Below are positions 27,695 through 27,800 of a stretch of 27,800 nt of DNA, piece by piece. Source of the DNA: a virus. The DNA lies in the IMG/VR virus record IMGVR_UViG_3300035724_000020, positions 1 to 27,800 of that record; one strand, written 5' to 3'. The translations under genes and the position numbers were made by a program. Position 1 is the first letter of the stretch. Each line of letters starts with the position of its first letter. The notes below the pieces were generated by a model. That model made no database searches, was not told where the DNA came from, and worked only from the letters and a program-made list of their open reading frames with translations.

Positions 27695-27800
27695 CAGTTC
27701 GGTTCCTTCCGCGTCAGGCACGACTCGATGATCTTGGTGATCATCGCATTCCTGAGTTCGGTGTTATGCTGGAATGACCACGCCGCCACGCCAAGGAACA
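27694..27800 (-). CDS. C-terminal fragment of an upstream gene (window edge)
   Basis: The frame is open from the window edge to TGA at 27696-27694, about 35 residues: it begins FLGVAAWSFQHNTELRN and ends IIESCLTRKEPN. Its stop shares a base with the next start (TGATG), and GGAAGGAA, the ribosome site of the next gene, lies within its last codons. The overlap supports a real coding end. Too little is present to name it. Confidence 0.55.
   Translation of the reverse strand, partial: FLGVAAWSFQHNTELRNAMITKIIESCLTRKEPN

Overview
The window is a densely packed structural block of a tailed phage or prophage with a contractile tail. The DNA is GC-rich. Every supported gene lies on the minus strand, so the region is transcribed from position 27800 towards position 1. 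Most neighbours are joined by start/stop overlaps of 1 or 4 nt or by gaps of a few nt, which suggests one or a few long late transcripts with translational coupling. I found no tRNA, integrase, repressor, CRISPR array, IS element or clear terminator. Terminase and portal genes are absent and are probably upstream, beyond 27800. The base composition and the protein relatives point to a phage of a GC-rich alphaproteobacterium, perhaps Rhizobiales, but this is inference.

Layout in transcription order. (1) 27800-27070: a truncated gene and three small genes, two of them membrane peptides. (2) 27068-25908: a GT9-type glycosyltransferase. (3) 26038-16403: a fibre cassette made of a small virion protein, a giant 2946-aa mosaic repeat protein and a fibre-tail adaptor-like protein. 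(4) 16399-16199: a 66-aa protein resembling the Acb2/Tad1 hairpin family, a candidate anti-CBASS factor. (5) 16165-12991: the head module of DUF2213 protease/scaffold, cement protein and DUF2184-type major capsid protein. (6) 12988-11409: three tandem genes sharing an N-terminal domain but with different C-termini. (7) 11412-8039: head completion, connector and neck proteins (DUF4054, a gp10-like protein, a neck terminator and several small unknowns). (8) 7985-1: the contractile tail, with DUF3383 sheath, tail tube, frameshifted tail chaperone, spike, hub, tape measure with lysozyme domain, and a baseplate protein cut by the window edge.

The most unusual object is the giant gene at 16780-25620. 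It combines about eight beta-sandwich, carbohydrate-binding-like modules with about 65 copies of a short motif (A-x-I-x-G-x-G-x-V-x-A) spaced about 20 residues (60 bp) apart. The same motif precedes every module, so the short repeat looks like the scaffold into which binding modules have been placed. Other points of interest are the Acb2-like gene, the -1 frameshift heptamer GGGTTTT in the tail chaperone, the triplicated post-capsid genes, and the out-of-frame overlap at the end of the glycosyltransferase.
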